DNA from: Agrypnia vestita | Taxonomy: Eukaryota > Arthropoda > Insecta > Trichoptera > Phryganeidae | Direction: 5' to 3' | Assembly (NCBI GenBank): GCA_016648135.1 | Contig: JADDOH010010114.1 | Location: forward strand, 1 to 64,000 | DNA: 64,000 nt | Shown here: one piece after another, positions 22,981 to 35,045 of the stretch | How positions within the stretch are numbered: the stretch's first letter is position 1 | How the letters are laid out: each line of letters opens with the position of its first letter | Translations under genes and position numbers: made by a program | Notes under the pieces: generated by a model | Told to the model about the DNA's origin: nothing | Databases searched by the model: none | The model's input: only the letters and a program-made list of their open reading frames with translations

Positions 22981-23916
22981 TATTTTAAATATTGGTATAA
23001 AATTGTTGGTTTCATATATTGTACATCTTATATTTTTTCCAATAAAGTCCAAATATTATAGTCAATATTTCTACTATAATGATATAGATATTGGCATTTG
23101 ATAGATGTCTCAATATTTTTCGTAGAAATCTTACGCGTACATTAAACACCTAACACCAAGGCCTGACTATATATTCAATAAATTCGATGTTTTCGATATT
23201 AGACAAACATACGCTAATACTTCCCTTAAATCTACATACAAACACACATTTGAAAATTTCCACACGAACAAACAAACATAAACTTAGTTTCAAATCACAA
23301 GAACACTCATTTAGTATGCACAAAGGAGTTTCAACTACTATGGATCTAAAATGTTTTAAAATATGCATAAAAATTTAATCGAATACAATCCGGTAATAAA
23401 TTAAAGCGAAAAATGAAATACGCACAAAAATCCCGGATTAAATAAAATATGGGCGTACACAAAATTGGTGCTCTCATCCAAATAAATTATTTTTCTAATA
23501 CTGTATTTGATTTTTCCATTTTTTGTGTATTTTTATATATATCCAACTAAACGAATGACATAATTACTCGTTATTTTATATACATACTAGACAATTTTAA
23601 ATATCTTGATTGTAAAACTAATTTGTAAACTTAATTTCAAAACCTTCGTAACATTGTAATTTTCATGTAGAAATGAATAAACGCTTTACCATGGATACAA
23701 AAATAGTGGTAATAAAAGATTCCCATCTCTTTCTTGGATTCTCGGAATATATTCACGACGGAGTTATTTGTTTACACAGTCCAATCAATCGACGCCTTTG
23801 AAGAAGAAAAAACAGAGGGTCGATGGTCATTAAAAAGCTATCAATTTAGCGGAGGCGCAAACCCTGCGCTGCTTCTCTACTTCCTGTCAGGTGGCGTTGT
23901 GTGTACGTTCTCGTAA
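22981..23916. other. Unassigned
   Basis: AT-rich sequence. Short frames on both strands at 23150-23378 overlap each other and show no domain. Confidence 0.35.
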
Positions 23917-24278
23917 TATGCGTGAATTAGAATGCAATGCTGGCTGTAGTGTGGTAGACAGAATAAAGAAAGGAGTGCTGAGATGGTTTGGTCATGTGGA
24001 ACGTATGAACGAGGAAAGGATGGTTAAGAAAATATATGAGGCGAATGTTGAAGGCAACAGGAATAGAGGGCGTCCGCGAAAGACCTGGCACGATCAGGTA
24101 CTACAAGTATTTGAGGATGGCCCTGTTAAAAGCCGCAACGACCGTAGAACGTGTATGAGAAGATGTATGAATATGGCCGAAGCAAAAGTGGTGTGCCAGG
24201 ATAGAAGAATGTGGCGTTCAATCCTCTCTGCCTACCCCTGCGGGGAAACGGCGTGATGGTTAGTTAGTTAGTTAGTTA
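23917..24278 (+). pseudogene. LINE-A fragment, C-terminal domain with (TTAG)n tail
   Basis: This is an open C-terminal piece of about 113 codons after the LINE boundary. It includes L-R-W-F-G-H-V-E-R-M, then R-G-R-P-R-K-T-W-H-D-Q, then C-M-R-R-C-M-N and the end S-A-Y-P-C-G-E-T-A. A TTAGTTAGTTAG tail follows at 24259-24278 in place of the TAAG tail of other copies. This post-RT region is typical of LINE ORF2-type proteins; RT and endonuclease are absent, so the copy is 5'-truncated. Confidence 0.82.
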
Positions 24279-24469
24279 GAAGGTTTTCACGATATTTTTG
24301 TTTGACCAAATTGATTGGACGAAAGATGAATCCAATTGGCATGTCACGGCTTCTATGTTTGAAAATATTGTATGTCAATTTTTTGCAAGGATAATTAGCC
24401 GATTCACAATATTAACGATTTTTTTATATTGTTGTTTAATGTCATCTATGTTTGACTTCCGCAGATTAG

Positions 24470-25345
24470 TGTTGGTACCAGCATTCAATTGTCTACCGCT
24501 AATATTGATATGTTATGTAGAAATTATTGCATTCAAAGTACCTTTCACGTTATTCCTTGTAGTCACCATTCTTTTTCTCTAGCTTTCTTTAATTTTTCTT
24601 TTTTTCCCTTTATTTATTTAGTTATTTTATTTTGGGGAAAATTAACAGCAAATCAACATCTTAACAAATATAAAATAATGGTTTTAAAATAATGCCAATT
24701 ACAAATTTTCCACTGAATATAGTAATTTAATTTAACAGCGAGTGGAGAGGGTGGAGGGGAACGTGGGACGGGAGTAGAAGGGAAGATATATTTTACGAAT
24801 TAGTTTGGGTTCGGTTTTGAAGATATTGTTTGTTTTATGTTTCTTATCGTTGAGTTGAAAATGTCAACGTGTTAAAAGTTTATGTTAAATGAATTTGTGG
24901 ATCTGTACATAAAGGAGTTTTCTTTTGAGTTCTATCATCTTTCTTCTATCTTTCTCACTCTTTCCACTTCTATCAAAATACCTACTTCACACATACATAA
25001 ACTCATCTACTCGTTACAAACATTCAGTACCTACTAGTATTTTAAACGTTGTCTTACTTTCCTCCTTCTCGAATATCACTACTTTTGATTTCTTAACACT
25101 CATAATAAGATAACTTTCACATAAACGTGTTACGGAGCTAACTATGTAACTAACCAACCACCACTTCGTTTCACCGCAAGAATAAGCAGAGAGGATATAA
25201 CTATGCTCTTCTATCCTAGCCCACTTACTGCGACCACTTCGGTTGTTGGAGATTTTAACCTACTAATATTTGTTTTAACTGATCATGCCAGGTTTTTCGC
25301 GGACGCCCTCTGTTCCTGCAACCTTCAACACTCAGAACGTGCATG
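24470..25345 (-). pseudogene. LINE-A, strongly decayed antisense copy
   Basis: Plus-strand segments at 24470-24580, 24910-25115 and 25135-25345 align in colour and order with the antisense LINE-A copy at 25975-26593 (for example AAATTATTGCATTCAAAG and ACTCATCTACT-GTT). The order of the segments shows at least two rearranged pieces. Reading frames are broken throughout. Confidence 0.6.
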
Positions 25346-25385
25346 AGACAATAGTATATCAAATTGTACGACTCTCAAGGATAGA

Positions 25386-25790
25386 TTGTTTATTTTTATA
25401 TTCGTATTAGAAAGTCGATTAGAATGCACTCCAAATTCAAACGTTCAAGATGCTCAGGTACCTACACACCTAGGGCATGTGTTCTATTTTCGAATGCACC
25501 CAATTTTATCTGTCCAGAAATTTCAAACATCCAAGCCCGAGCCTGTACAATGGCGAGCCCTAGTAAAAATGTCTAATCGTTTTGATGAAAGAGACCGTGT
25601 CAATAAATTTTCTTGTTACCGATTCGCAGATTACTGTTTCGACTATTACCAAGACCGGGTTCGATGCAGTCGCGTATTGTCAATACACCACGTGACGTGT
25701 TCTTTTTCTCTTTTGTTGGACGGCTCATCTGACGGGCGAGAGCGGGACACGTGTATGGGGTATTACGGTAAATATGAGGGAGAGCGATGA
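25386..25790 (+). other. Unidentified open frame of 134 codons, doubtful gene
   Basis: The frame has no homology that I recognise, no clear Kozak context or splice signals, and composition like its surroundings. It may be chance or a decayed element. Confidence 0.15.
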
Positions 25791-25974
25791 ACCGTTAAGG
25801 GAGTCATGTATATATTAAAATATGGTTTTTAATGCGTTACGTTATTAGGGGTCTTTTACGTGCCCATTGAGTTCATTAATTATAAATAATTTGACCATTA
25901 ATAATATATATTATTTTCCTGATTAACTCTTTGGTTCTCCTCCTGGTAACCATTGAATAATAACTGTACTTACT

Positions 25975-26593
25975 TACCATAGAGCGCCAGACTCTTCTGT
26001 TGAGGCTTCTAACGGGACCATCTTCCAGTATCTGGTTGATCCGGTCATACCACGTCTTCCGCGGTTGCCCTCTCTTTCTGTCGCCGCCAACACTTGCATT
26101 TTATATCTTTCTTACCATTCTTTCCTTATTCATTCGCTCAACACGCCCAAACCACCTGAGTGACCCTGTTTTAATTCTATGAATTATCCTAAGATCAGCT
26201 TTACATTCCTTCCTAATATCTTCATTATTTACTCTATCATAAATGGATTTGCCACACATACGTCTGAGGGATCTCATCTCCACTGCATTCAGTCTACTTT
26301 CGCTCCAGGCTTCACTTCCATACATCTTCGTGTGTCGGTACCAGAACCCCATTATGTACCGCTAGTTTTGCCTCGATAGACATATTTCTTTTAGAAATTA
26401 TTGCATTCAAAGCATCGTTCGCCCTATTCCCCGCAGTCACTCTCCTTTCGATATCTTTCTCAACATTCCCTCTTCTATCGAACATACTTCCCAAGTACAC
26501 ATACTCATCTACTTGTTCTAAACATTCATTGTCTACTTTGTTCAGTAAACAGAATACATCCGACTTACTGTGACTAACGCGACGGACACGCAC
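25975..26593 (-). pseudogene. LINE-A antisense copy, RT C-terminal region with frameshift
   Basis: Two overlapping minus frames (26312-26593, then 26101-26352) together cover V-D-E-Y-V-Y-L-G-S-M-F, then E-R-R-V-T-A-G-N-R, then Y-G-S-E-A-W and R-M-C-G-K-S-I-Y-D-R-V, then L-R-W-F-G. The change of frame near 26330 is a frameshift. The 3' end near 25965 has the complementary TACTTACTTACC tail. The V-D-E-Y-V-Y-L-G segment follows the RT catalytic domain in LINE proteins. Confidence 0.82.
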
Positions 26594-26610
26594 CTACTAG
26601 AAATACAAGA

Positions 26611-26759
26611 GTACAGTTGCCGGCAAACTTCATGAAATTCTTTGGCGAAGTGGGGGAATGCGCAGAAGACGAAATTTGGGTCTCGTTGGTAGAAAGGTAG
26701 ATGCGCAAACGTCCCCCCACTATGCCGCAAAATTTCAAGATGTTTGCCGGCTACTGTAC
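26611..26759. mobile_element. Short MITE, two near-complementary halves
   Basis: The left half begins GTACAGTTGCCGGCAAACTT and the right half, read on the other strand, GTACAGTAGCCGGCAAACAT. Pairing continues for about 48 bp on each side (GAAATTCTTTGGC against GAAATTTTGCGGC, then AGTGGGGG). It lies next to the 5' truncation point of the LINE-A copy. Confidence 0.8.
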
Positions 26760-27127
26760 TTACACTATTTTATTGTATCAATAATATTGCCAATGCGAAA
26801 CTATAACTCACTACTAGAGAGATATTTTATTGAAATATCAATGACTTCCCGACTAGCTAGAACTCCGTAACTTTCAACATTTGTGTATTTCCTATGACAA
26901 TGCATAATAAATTAAACATTTGTTTCCAACATGATTTGTTTGATATTCTGTGAGATACAATTAATATTATTTTTCATATAAAGAAAAGAAAAAAATTAAA
27001 ACTAAAACAATACAATTTTGGCATTTCTTCATTTGAGTACTAAGCATCGAATAAATATTTAGCCTTTTTTTCGATTGGTTTAGCAACTTTGTAGATTGAC
27101 ATTTAAAAAAAAGATTTTATTAATGTA

Positions 27128-27290
27128 TATTATAGATATCTCACAAAGACGAAACTGTATTTATTATGGGAAAGTAGGTATAGAAGTCATTTGGGTGTAC
27201 ATAGGACTTAGGACCTATCTTTATGGTTGGCTTAAGTGATCACTTTACACAATTGTAACATTCGACATTTCCACCCATGATAGAATATAC
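27128..27290 (+). repeat. Partial copy of the 5808 element end
   Basis: ATCTCACAAAGACGAAACTG, ATTATGGGAAAG, then AGGACTTAGGACCTA and TTGGCTTAAGTGATCACTTT follow the order seen at 5808-5920. Confidence 0.55.
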
Positions 27291-30010
27291 CATGCTTATT
27301 CATTTTTTTGGAAGATGTATATATGTCCAAATTGCGTGGAAAGCTTTCACATATGAGTTTGTAAGCGCCTTTCCATGCGGCCTGTACAAAGCCATTTTCA
27401 TTCCCTTAAATCCCCACAGATGTCGCTAATGAGAAAATCTACATTGATTATTTACGGAATTTTGAGAGCAATATACTTTATTGTGTAGTATAGATTTTAT
27501 TATTTGTTTTATTTTACTTATACTCATTAATTACACCTACATGTTTCGGAAAAACCTTTCCAGGGAGGTAAGTATGTAAGAATTAAATTTAACTGCAAGT
27601 CTAATTCATTAAATTTTTCCAATAATTTTGTGTAATAAAGAACTTTAGTAATAATATTTAAAAATAATTTAGTAAACCAAAAAACAAGAGACATCATTCA
27701 TTTTTATATTTTGACATTTAGAAAACACTGGAATGATAGAAAGGTTTTTCCTAAACATGTTGGTGTAATTAACGAATATAAGTAGATTAAAACAAATAAA
27801 AAAATAAAAATTTTTAGTCGAATTGCCAATTACTAAAATTCCACTATTTAATTGTCTACCCGATAGATTCTAGTTTTTTAAATTTAAATTAATCTTGCAA
27901 TCCGAAGCAAACTAATAAAAGCTTGTCATCAAAATATTTTTTTGAATCTTATTCGAAGTGGTTTATTCACTTGACTTAGATTTTTTCGCTCTAAATTTTT
28001 TTAACTAGACTTTTTTCCACTTATACCAGAATTCGAATCGCGTACATACTTTTATTTTACTTTGTAAAGGGTAGCGAAATAAATATCACTACATGACCAA
28101 AGTATCGCAAAACTCCTCCACAAATCTCATGTGAGGTGCATTCTAAACTGCCTCCGTGAGAGCGGGACAAAAGATCGCCAACAAACGAGAGTGAGCGAGA
28201 GAGAACCCTACAGTCCCCGTACAAACTGAAAGCGCAGCGTGAACTTTTGCTTTCAAATCAAGTCCCATTCTACGGTTAAACTTTTAAATTTAGAACGTTC
28301 GCTTTCGGCGGGTAGGCACCCGGGTACCCGGCCGCGCACGTGACCGAAACGCCTGTCAAGCACCCCTTGGCGCACAGTGATTAATTTTTATGTTTTATGC
28401 GGACAAAATTATTTTTGTAAGTCTTGAAATATCAAAAATTCTTTAACAGGTTACACTACCCCGAAAGGCTGGTTTTTATGCGGAAATTGGGTGAATTTTT
28501 ACCAGGAGGTGATTCATAATTTTTTATCTACACTTATTAAATTATTATTTTTATTGGGAAATTTTTGGAAAAAAAAATGGCGCGTCATGTCCATTGCTGC
28601 CGAACTCCTCCGCCGTGACTGACACTCAGTACATTCTCAGGTGCACGTTTGTCCGAAATATAAATGAAAGTCGTGTAGTTATTTAGAAATGAAATAGCTA
28701 TAATCTAGCAGAAATAATCCGATAAGTCATCCTTTTTGATTCTCCTAAAATCTCCAGCTTGCTGTCTTTCCACGTACCAGACAGAAGTACCTCTTTTCTC
28801 TTCCAACTTATCATGCTAATAATATGATATCCTCTCATATCCCACGCATATGCTCAGATTATAATTACCTTTTGAATTCAATAGATATTTTTAATACTAA
28901 ATATGAAGAGAGTCGTCATATGGTGAGGCAGATACTAGAAATTCGTTCCCCTCTCTGACTATGTAAATTATATACATTACGAACCCTTTTATGTTTATGT
29001 TAAAGTTAAATTAGGAACATTCGGTTAAATGAAACTGTAAAATTGTTTTATCAATTATATTATCCCGTCCTTACATAGAACTAGACAAATTGTCACTTTT
29101 CATTGCCACAATTATCAGTCAAATTCTGTGATTAGCAGAAGATTAAAGACTGGTAATGAATTTGGTTATATGCTTTCAATGACAATCTAGTGAAAATAAA
29201 GTTTACACTTAAAGAGACAATACTACTTCATTACTAACTTCAACTGTTAATATACACATGTAATGATGTTTAATATATATATTTTATGCACATTACTGCT
29301 CTGTACTTTCTATTTTTAATTTTCATACTCATATTTTAATACTTATACGTGATACTTTCACTGCTTATACCTTTTATTGCTTATACATGTATTTTTTAAT
29401 TTTATTTTTTAATTTAATTAATAATATACATAATATTTTATTACAAAGATACCTTGAAAATATTTACAATTAATTTTTATATACCTCACCAATAATAATT
29501 ACGATTCTCGTGTTTGGTGAGGGATAACAACTTACAATCGTACAGGTAGGTAATCTAATTTATTAGACAATGTGAAAGGTAATATATTATGTATCTAATA
29601 TATCAAAAATCTTAATTAATAATACAATACAGTCAAGTAAATAATAACATAAAATAAGTAGTCAAAAGAGATCAAACTCACTAGGGTAATATGCACACAA
29701 GCTGCAAAAATATATAGAACAAATCAAGTAACTGTTCAGGTATCTTCATCGTTTCGAGGGAATTACTCAACAGTATCTCACATGAACAACTCGTATCAGA
29801 ACCAAAAGAGAACGGGAACTTTATATTTATATATTTTATATTTTACTGCTTATAACTGATAATGTTTAATATATATATATACTTTTTGAATTTTATGTTA
29901 TATTTTTTATGTAAAAGCCTGTAATGGGCATAAACAAATAAAAAAAAAGATTTATCTACAATTATGTCTTATCTGTCATCTTTTAATTGTGGGTCACGTT
30001 TAACTATTTT
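27291..30010. other. Unassigned, with a GC-richer patch at 28130-28380
   Basis: The patch holds a GAGTGAGCGAGAGAGA run, like a GAGA-factor site cluster, and GGTAGGCACCCGGGTACCCG. Around 27540-27770 two AT-rich segments look like diverged inverted copies (ATGTTTCGGAAAAACCTTTC against GAAAGGTTTTTCCTAAACAT). A 9 bp stem CCTCACCAA/TTGGTGAGG lies near 29484-29522. No exon is supported. Confidence 0.4.
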
Positions 30011-30418
30011 TACTCCTTTTATTTTAGCTCTAGGCGTCTTATTGATTGAGTGACGCAAAAACTTTGGATCGACTTTTAACCCTTTTCCCGTGATCCAATC
30101 GAGCTGAAACTTTGCAAGCAGACTCGTGGTGACGATCAAGAAGATCTATCAAATTTTCGTTAAAAAAAATAATTATAGTATAATTTTGGATTTTTCAAAT
30201 ATTTAATGGTTTTTTCATACAACTAAGTAAGTTGGCGTCTGGTAGACACGGAACCTGATTATAATATAATTTTGGATTTTTGGAAATTTTTATTACTCCC
30301 TTTCGTAGCGTCGCCCAACCGAAGCCCAACGCATAAGTTAAGCGCCAAACCAATTTCCACTAGTAAATGAGAAAGGGAGTATAATAAAAACTAGGTTTTT
30401 ATGGGTTACTTTTTTTTG
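30011..30418 (+). mobile_element. Family A repeat, copy 3 (rearranged interior)
   Basis: The core CCAATCGAGCTGAAACTTTG and the end AAAAACTAGGTTTTTATGGG are present. The middle differs from the full copies and includes CGTAGCGTCGCCCAACC. Confidence 0.75.
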
Positions 30419-31554
30419 TATTTTGTCTTACCAAGCAATTATGTTTCCCTGTTGGATGACCGAATAATTTTTTTTTTTAAATATGTATACTAGTATAAAT
30501 CGATCACAGTGCGGCCGCCGGCGTCGAAAGCAAGCGGCTGTCACGCGGACGTTCAACCCGTCGGTGGTCGCATGCCATATGGCACGATTTTTTTCCAGTT
30601 TTGCAATCATGCGAGCGGATAAATCACATTTTTAATTTGAGTATCGTGTTACGACGAAAGCGGACGCAACAGCACTCGAAACACCCTCTTGTGTTTCGCT
30701 GCGATACAGCGACGGTCCAACAAGGGTTTTGACAGTCCAACCGCACGACCAAATCTAACACGTAAGACATCAACGCGTGGACGGATGCGATAAATATTTT
30801 TTTATGCAAGGCGTAAATTGAGTTGTAATACTGCAGTATAAAGCAGTGCGTGCAGTGTAGATTTGTTTTTTTTTAGGGATAAATCTGAATATTACAGTTG
30901 CAGTTAATTTTCATAAATTCAATAATTTGTTTTTTGAGGAATAAATCGAATTTTCGGACATTTAGGATATCGTCTGAAAGAATGTTTCGAAAAGTATTTA
31001 TAGTGTTCCAGCAAGTGAACGATTTCCTTTAAGGGGACAAATAAAGGAGTTAATGAAAGAAGAAGCAGAATGAGACTGACAGGGAGAAATCAAAATCTCA
31101 AAAATCTTTAATAAAATGCCAAAGGAAACCAAAGAGGTTTAAAAAAACGTCTGAATTTAAAAACTTAGAAATTGTGTGTTGTATAAATTTTCAATCTGTT
31201 AATTTTCGTCGTCCTTTTTTGGCGTGTTTAGGGTAAAATTTTTATTGTAACGGAAGTTGCGTACGCTGTGCATCACTAATGAGATTTCTTTTATGTTCAA
31301 AATTTTTTAGCATTATACTAGAATACGCCTGAAATATCATTAAAAAAATTTTAAACTCCTTTTTATATATACTCGTATATAACTCCTTTTTATATATGTT
31401 TATATCTTGATTAATGATGTCCATGTGACAAAATCCAGTACTGTGTTCTGAAAAATTTGGATATACTCAAAATATTATGAATTAAGTATTTGAAATAAAT
31501 ATTTTCATAACACCCGGGGTGCTTTATGTTTTTGTACACTAGTTTAAATACTTA
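30419..31554. other. Unassigned, GC-richer at 30500-30790
   Basis: Two adjacent minus frames (30428-30610 and 30624-30809) show no recognisable domain. The rest is AT-rich; 31310-31360 carries the GAATACGCCTGAAA word also found at 6290. Confidence 0.35.
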
Positions 31555-32680
31555 CATCCTTACCATCACGCCGTTTCCCCGTGGATAGAGCGCCACAATC
31601 TTCTGTCCTAACATACAACTCTCGCATCATCCACATTCATATATCTTCGCATGCAAGCTTGCCGGTTGTTGAGGCTTCTAACAGGACCATCTTCCAGTAT
31701 CCGATTAATCATGCCACGTCTTTCTGGCGTCTTTCTCTCTTTCTGGCGCCATCAACACTTGTATTATATATCTTTCTTATCATTCTTTCCTCATTCATTC
31801 GCTCAACATGCCTAAACCATCTGCGCGATCTTTTTTAATTCTATTAATTATGCTAAGATCAGCTTTACATTAATTCCTAATATCTGCATTCTTTACTCTA
31901 TCATAAATTGATTTGCACACAAACGTCTGAGGGATCTCATCTCCACTGCATTAAATCTACTTTCGTTTCTCTTTTGCCAGCTCCAGGCTTCGCTTCCGTA
32001 CATCAGTGTTGGTACCAGAATTCCACTATGTACCGCTTGTTTTGCCTCGGTAGACATATTACTATTATAAACTATTGCGCTCAAAGCATCGTTTACTCTA
32101 TTCCCCGCAGTCACTCTCCTCTTGATATTTTTCTCAACATTCCCTCTTCTATTGAACATACTTCCCAAGTACACAAACTCATCTACCTGTAAAATTCAAA
32201 TAAACATTCATTACCTTCTAGAATTTCACATCTTGTCTTACTTTCCTCTATAATAAGGGGTCATCCATAAAGTACGTCACACTAATTTCGTGATTTTTTG
32301 ACCCCTCCCCCGTCCTTGTCACAGTTGGTCACATTTGTGAGACCCCCTCCCTAGTGTGACGTCACATATTTAGAAATTTTACGTTTAGAAATTGACGATT
32401 AGACGTATAGGGCTTTTGCCGATAAACCTCTCGCGCCTATCTCTATTGCGTACAATTGAACTATATAACCGTTTTTATTAAATTGTGACGTCACGAAACT
32501 TAGGACCCCTCTCACCTCTTGTCACATAATGTCACAATTCGTCGACCCCCTCCCCCCCCCTCGTAACGTGTGACGTACTTTATGGATGGCCCCTAAGGTC
32601 GCTTTCCTTGCATACATCATACATCCTGTTTACTAGTCTTTGCAAGTCCTGTTTGCTATTTGTCATTACATCATTACACT
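31555..32680 (-). pseudogene. LINE-A antisense copy, split by a MITE
   Basis: The 3' end is near 31555, complementary to the shared G-E-T-A end. Minus frame 31893-32174 gives Y-L-G-S-M-F, R-R-V-T-A-G-N-R, Y-G-S-E-A-W-S-W-Q and R-S-L-R-R-L. Beyond the MITE at 32257-32593, sequence 32597-32680 continues the upstream part: on the minus strand L-Q-R-L-V-N-R-M-Y-D-V-C-K-E, the helix that follows the YADD box region in LINE RTs. Frameshifts disable the copy. Confidence 0.8.
32257..32593. mobile_element. PIF/Harbinger-like MITE with TAA target duplication
   Basis: The ends GGGGTCATCCATAAAGTACG and, on the other strand, GGGGCCATCCATAAAGTACG are inverted and continue into GTCACAC. The flanks are TAA on both sides (32254-32256, 32594-32596), a 3 bp duplication as in PIF/Harbinger elements. 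It interrupts the LINE-A copy, so it is younger. Confidence 0.85.
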
Positions 32681-32689
32681 ACTTTAAAT

Positions 32690-32793
32690 AATGGCAACTA
32701 ATGAGTTGTCTCAAGACCGGGAGGAATGGAGACGCACTGTGCACCAAGTTTCAGACAAGGCAGAGGACTGCGATGAAAGAGGAGAGAAAATAT
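32690..32793 (+). pseudogene. LINE protein C-terminal fragment (second LINE type)
   Basis: The frame reads N-E-L-S-Q-D-R-E-E-W-R-R-T-V-H-Q, matching the Q-D-R-x-x-W-R pattern near the end of several LINE ORF proteins. It is about 30 codons long and is cut off by the adjoining family A repeat. Confidence 0.55.
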
Positions 32794-33340
32794 AAAAAAG
32801 TAACCCATAAAAACCATGTTTTTATTATACTCCCTTTCTTTGTAAAATATAACAATAATTAATGACGAATTAAAACATATAACATAACACTAAACTTACA
32901 GTAATTTAATATATTTCTAAAATGTCAGATGTTTTGAGCTTTGATAAGAAACTTCATGCTTTGAAGACTAAATTCTAAAAACATTTGTCAGTCAATTTAG
33001 ATTTTCGACATTCGTAGTGAAGTACCTATTATGCATACCGACGGAGTAATTCAAATTTAGAAAATATTCCGAGACGTTATCGGGCCGCCGTAATCAAACT
33101 TTTCTAATGTTTCCAATTTGAAAAAAAAATTAAAATTTCTAAAAATCCGAAATTATACTATAATTATTAATTTTTTTTAACGAAAATTTGATAGATCTTC
33201 TCGTTCATCGCCACGAGTCTGCTTGCAAAGTTTCATCTCGATTAAATCACGGGAAAAGGGTCAAAAATCGATCCAAAGTTTTTTCGACGGCAAGCCGGCA
33301 AGCAAGCAAGCAGACGCCACGAGTTAATACAAAGGGAGTA
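32794..33340 (-). mobile_element. Family A repeat, copy 4, full length
   Basis: Seen on the plus strand as GTAACCCATAAAAACCATG at its start and GAGTTAATACAAAGGGAGTA at its end, the reverse of copy 2. About 547 bp with all internal blocks. Confidence 0.85.
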
Positions 33341-33910
33341 AAAATTGCGCTATCCAGTAGAGCTTCATCTCATCGAGAGCACTAGAAACAAAGGGAAAAA
33401 TTAAAACCGAACTTGCCAGACAAAACAGGCGCATAAAATAAGCCCACTGTAAACTGCGAGGGAGGCACTGCAGGAGTGGAATTCTCGAGCCTTCCGGAAT
33501 TCGGTTTAAGTTAAGTACCCCGCGCGAGTACCCACCTACCTGTTCACCCGGCCGCGAGGAAGTCCCTCGGAAGCGGTGTCGGTATGCCCCGCGATTTATG
33601 GCACGGGAAGGCTGTGTCATGTTGCGCCAATGTACGAATGTTGCCGTCGGAATGAATTTGAATTAATTTTCCGGCGTTCAAAGTATGCACGATATTTTTC
33701 CGAGGCGGTCGCGTTGTCTGGTTGTCTTGTTTTTTATCCGTAGGAAAAATAATATCCGAGGAAATTGTCCGATATCCGAATGCCGGGCCCATTTTAAGAC
33801 CGTGCGGCACGCCAGATTTGGCATGAAACGTATTAATTTTTGAAATTCGTCGCGTCCGTCGGTGCAACTGCCATGCCTGAGGCCATCGCGTCTCATGGAG
33901 ACTTCTAGAA
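33341..33910. other. GC-richer island, function unknown
   Basis: Overlapping open frames occur on the minus strand (33324-33620, 33544-33867, 33678-33896) but none shows a domain, and they overlap in different frames, as expected from GC-rich non-coding DNA. CCGG and CGCG words are frequent. It could be a regulatory or conserved non-coding element. Confidence 0.3.
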
Positions 33911-34509
33911 AACTAGTATAATGGCATGTGAGGAGATTTTAAATACATTTTTGACTGAAAACAATCTCTCAGATACAGATTTTTTCTCAAATGCTAGTGA
34001 TTAGAGACAGCTCTACTTCGTAGCTCCCGTATACACACCACCTCTCAGAGATTCGCTGTCGTACGCCTCACTTTACGCTTACTGTACATGTCAAACGCCC
34101 GTATTTAAACCTCAAATCTTTAAACTGTCGTTTAATTTAAAAATTAAAATTTTTGTTCAAAATTTCTGAAGAGAGTGTATCCGACATAAATACAAAGCGT
34201 ACGACATTATCTAGCGACAGTGGAAATGTTCGCTGCGGAGTTGGCAACTTTACGCAGTAGTACAGTTTTATCAGTGCTCGGCATGTTTCTAACTAGAGGG
34301 GGTTCAATTATGCAAGCAGTCTTTAATGCCCATTGAAATTCTTCAACACACGTTATACACCTGGAGTTGTACGCTGAAACCATGAACGTTGAGTTCGAAT
34401 CCCACGTAGATAAAATAAATTTAGAATAAAGGTATTTATTGCGAACGCCTTGTGTTTGTTCATTGCAATCAATTTTTTTTAATAATATCTTAGATTTTCA
34501 CGGCCGCTC

Positions 34510-34780
34510 AGCACTTCTGTTTTGAGTTTCTTTCTAACACTTTTTGGCCAACGTTTTCGATCCAATTTTAGGGTCCATCATGAGGGCTGACGAGTGTTAT
34601 GAGTATTTATGTTATGGTAAAGTGTTGCCCTGCAATACCATCGAATTTCGACACGGCATTGCAAGCCGAAAATTAACCACGAAATCAACATTCATAACAG
34701 CGCATTAGTCTTGATGATGGACCCTGCATGGGATCCAAAAAGTTGGCCAGAAAGGTCGAAGAAACACGTCGACATATCTC
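34510..34780. mobile_element. Palindromic element with hammerhead-like motif at each end
   Basis: The left arm on the minus strand (CTCATGATGGACCC, then GGATCGAAAACGTTGGCC) matches the right arm on the plus strand (CTTGATGATGGACCC, then GGGATCC and GTTGGCCAGAAAGG). The arms extend inward to TTATGAGTA / TTCATAACA. Inside, GCAATACCATCGAATTTCGA is followed by a partly complementary CGGCATTGCAAGCC. Non-coding. Confidence 0.65.
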
Positions 34781-34919
34781 AGAAGATCAAATTTATTGTC
34801 AACCATATTCAGAAATTAACATGATCTAACAGAGAATCACATTTTTGACAATAAATATGCGTGTAAATCAATTAATAAAAAGAGACTTACAGATAGGGTA
34901 TATGTATGGACGGAAATGT

Positions 34920-35045
34920 ATGAAACTGATGTAGCGTAGTGGTAACGTACCTTTCCCAGATAGATAGGAGATCCGGGTTCGAGTCCAGTGGCAGTCAAAT
35001 ATTTTTTCGTTGATTTTATTTTCTTTCTAATTGATTTAAATATGA
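34920..35045 (+). mobile_element. tRNA-derived SINE (family 3)
   Basis: The head has an A-box-like GTAGCGTAGTGGTAACG and a B-box-like GGGTTCGAGTCC. The tail TTTCTTTCTAATTGATTTAA recurs at 39770-39800 and 59755-59780. The insertion-rich anticodon region and the SINE tail argue against a working tRNA gene. Confidence 0.65.

Noticed and set aside
25386..25790. 134-codon frame as a host gene
   Set aside because: No recognisable domain, no splice or start context, and it lies between two LINE-A remnants.
33324..33896. Overlapping minus-strand frames as a multi-exon gene
   Set aside because: Frames overlap in different phases, the first overlaps a family A repeat, and no splice signals or domains support them.
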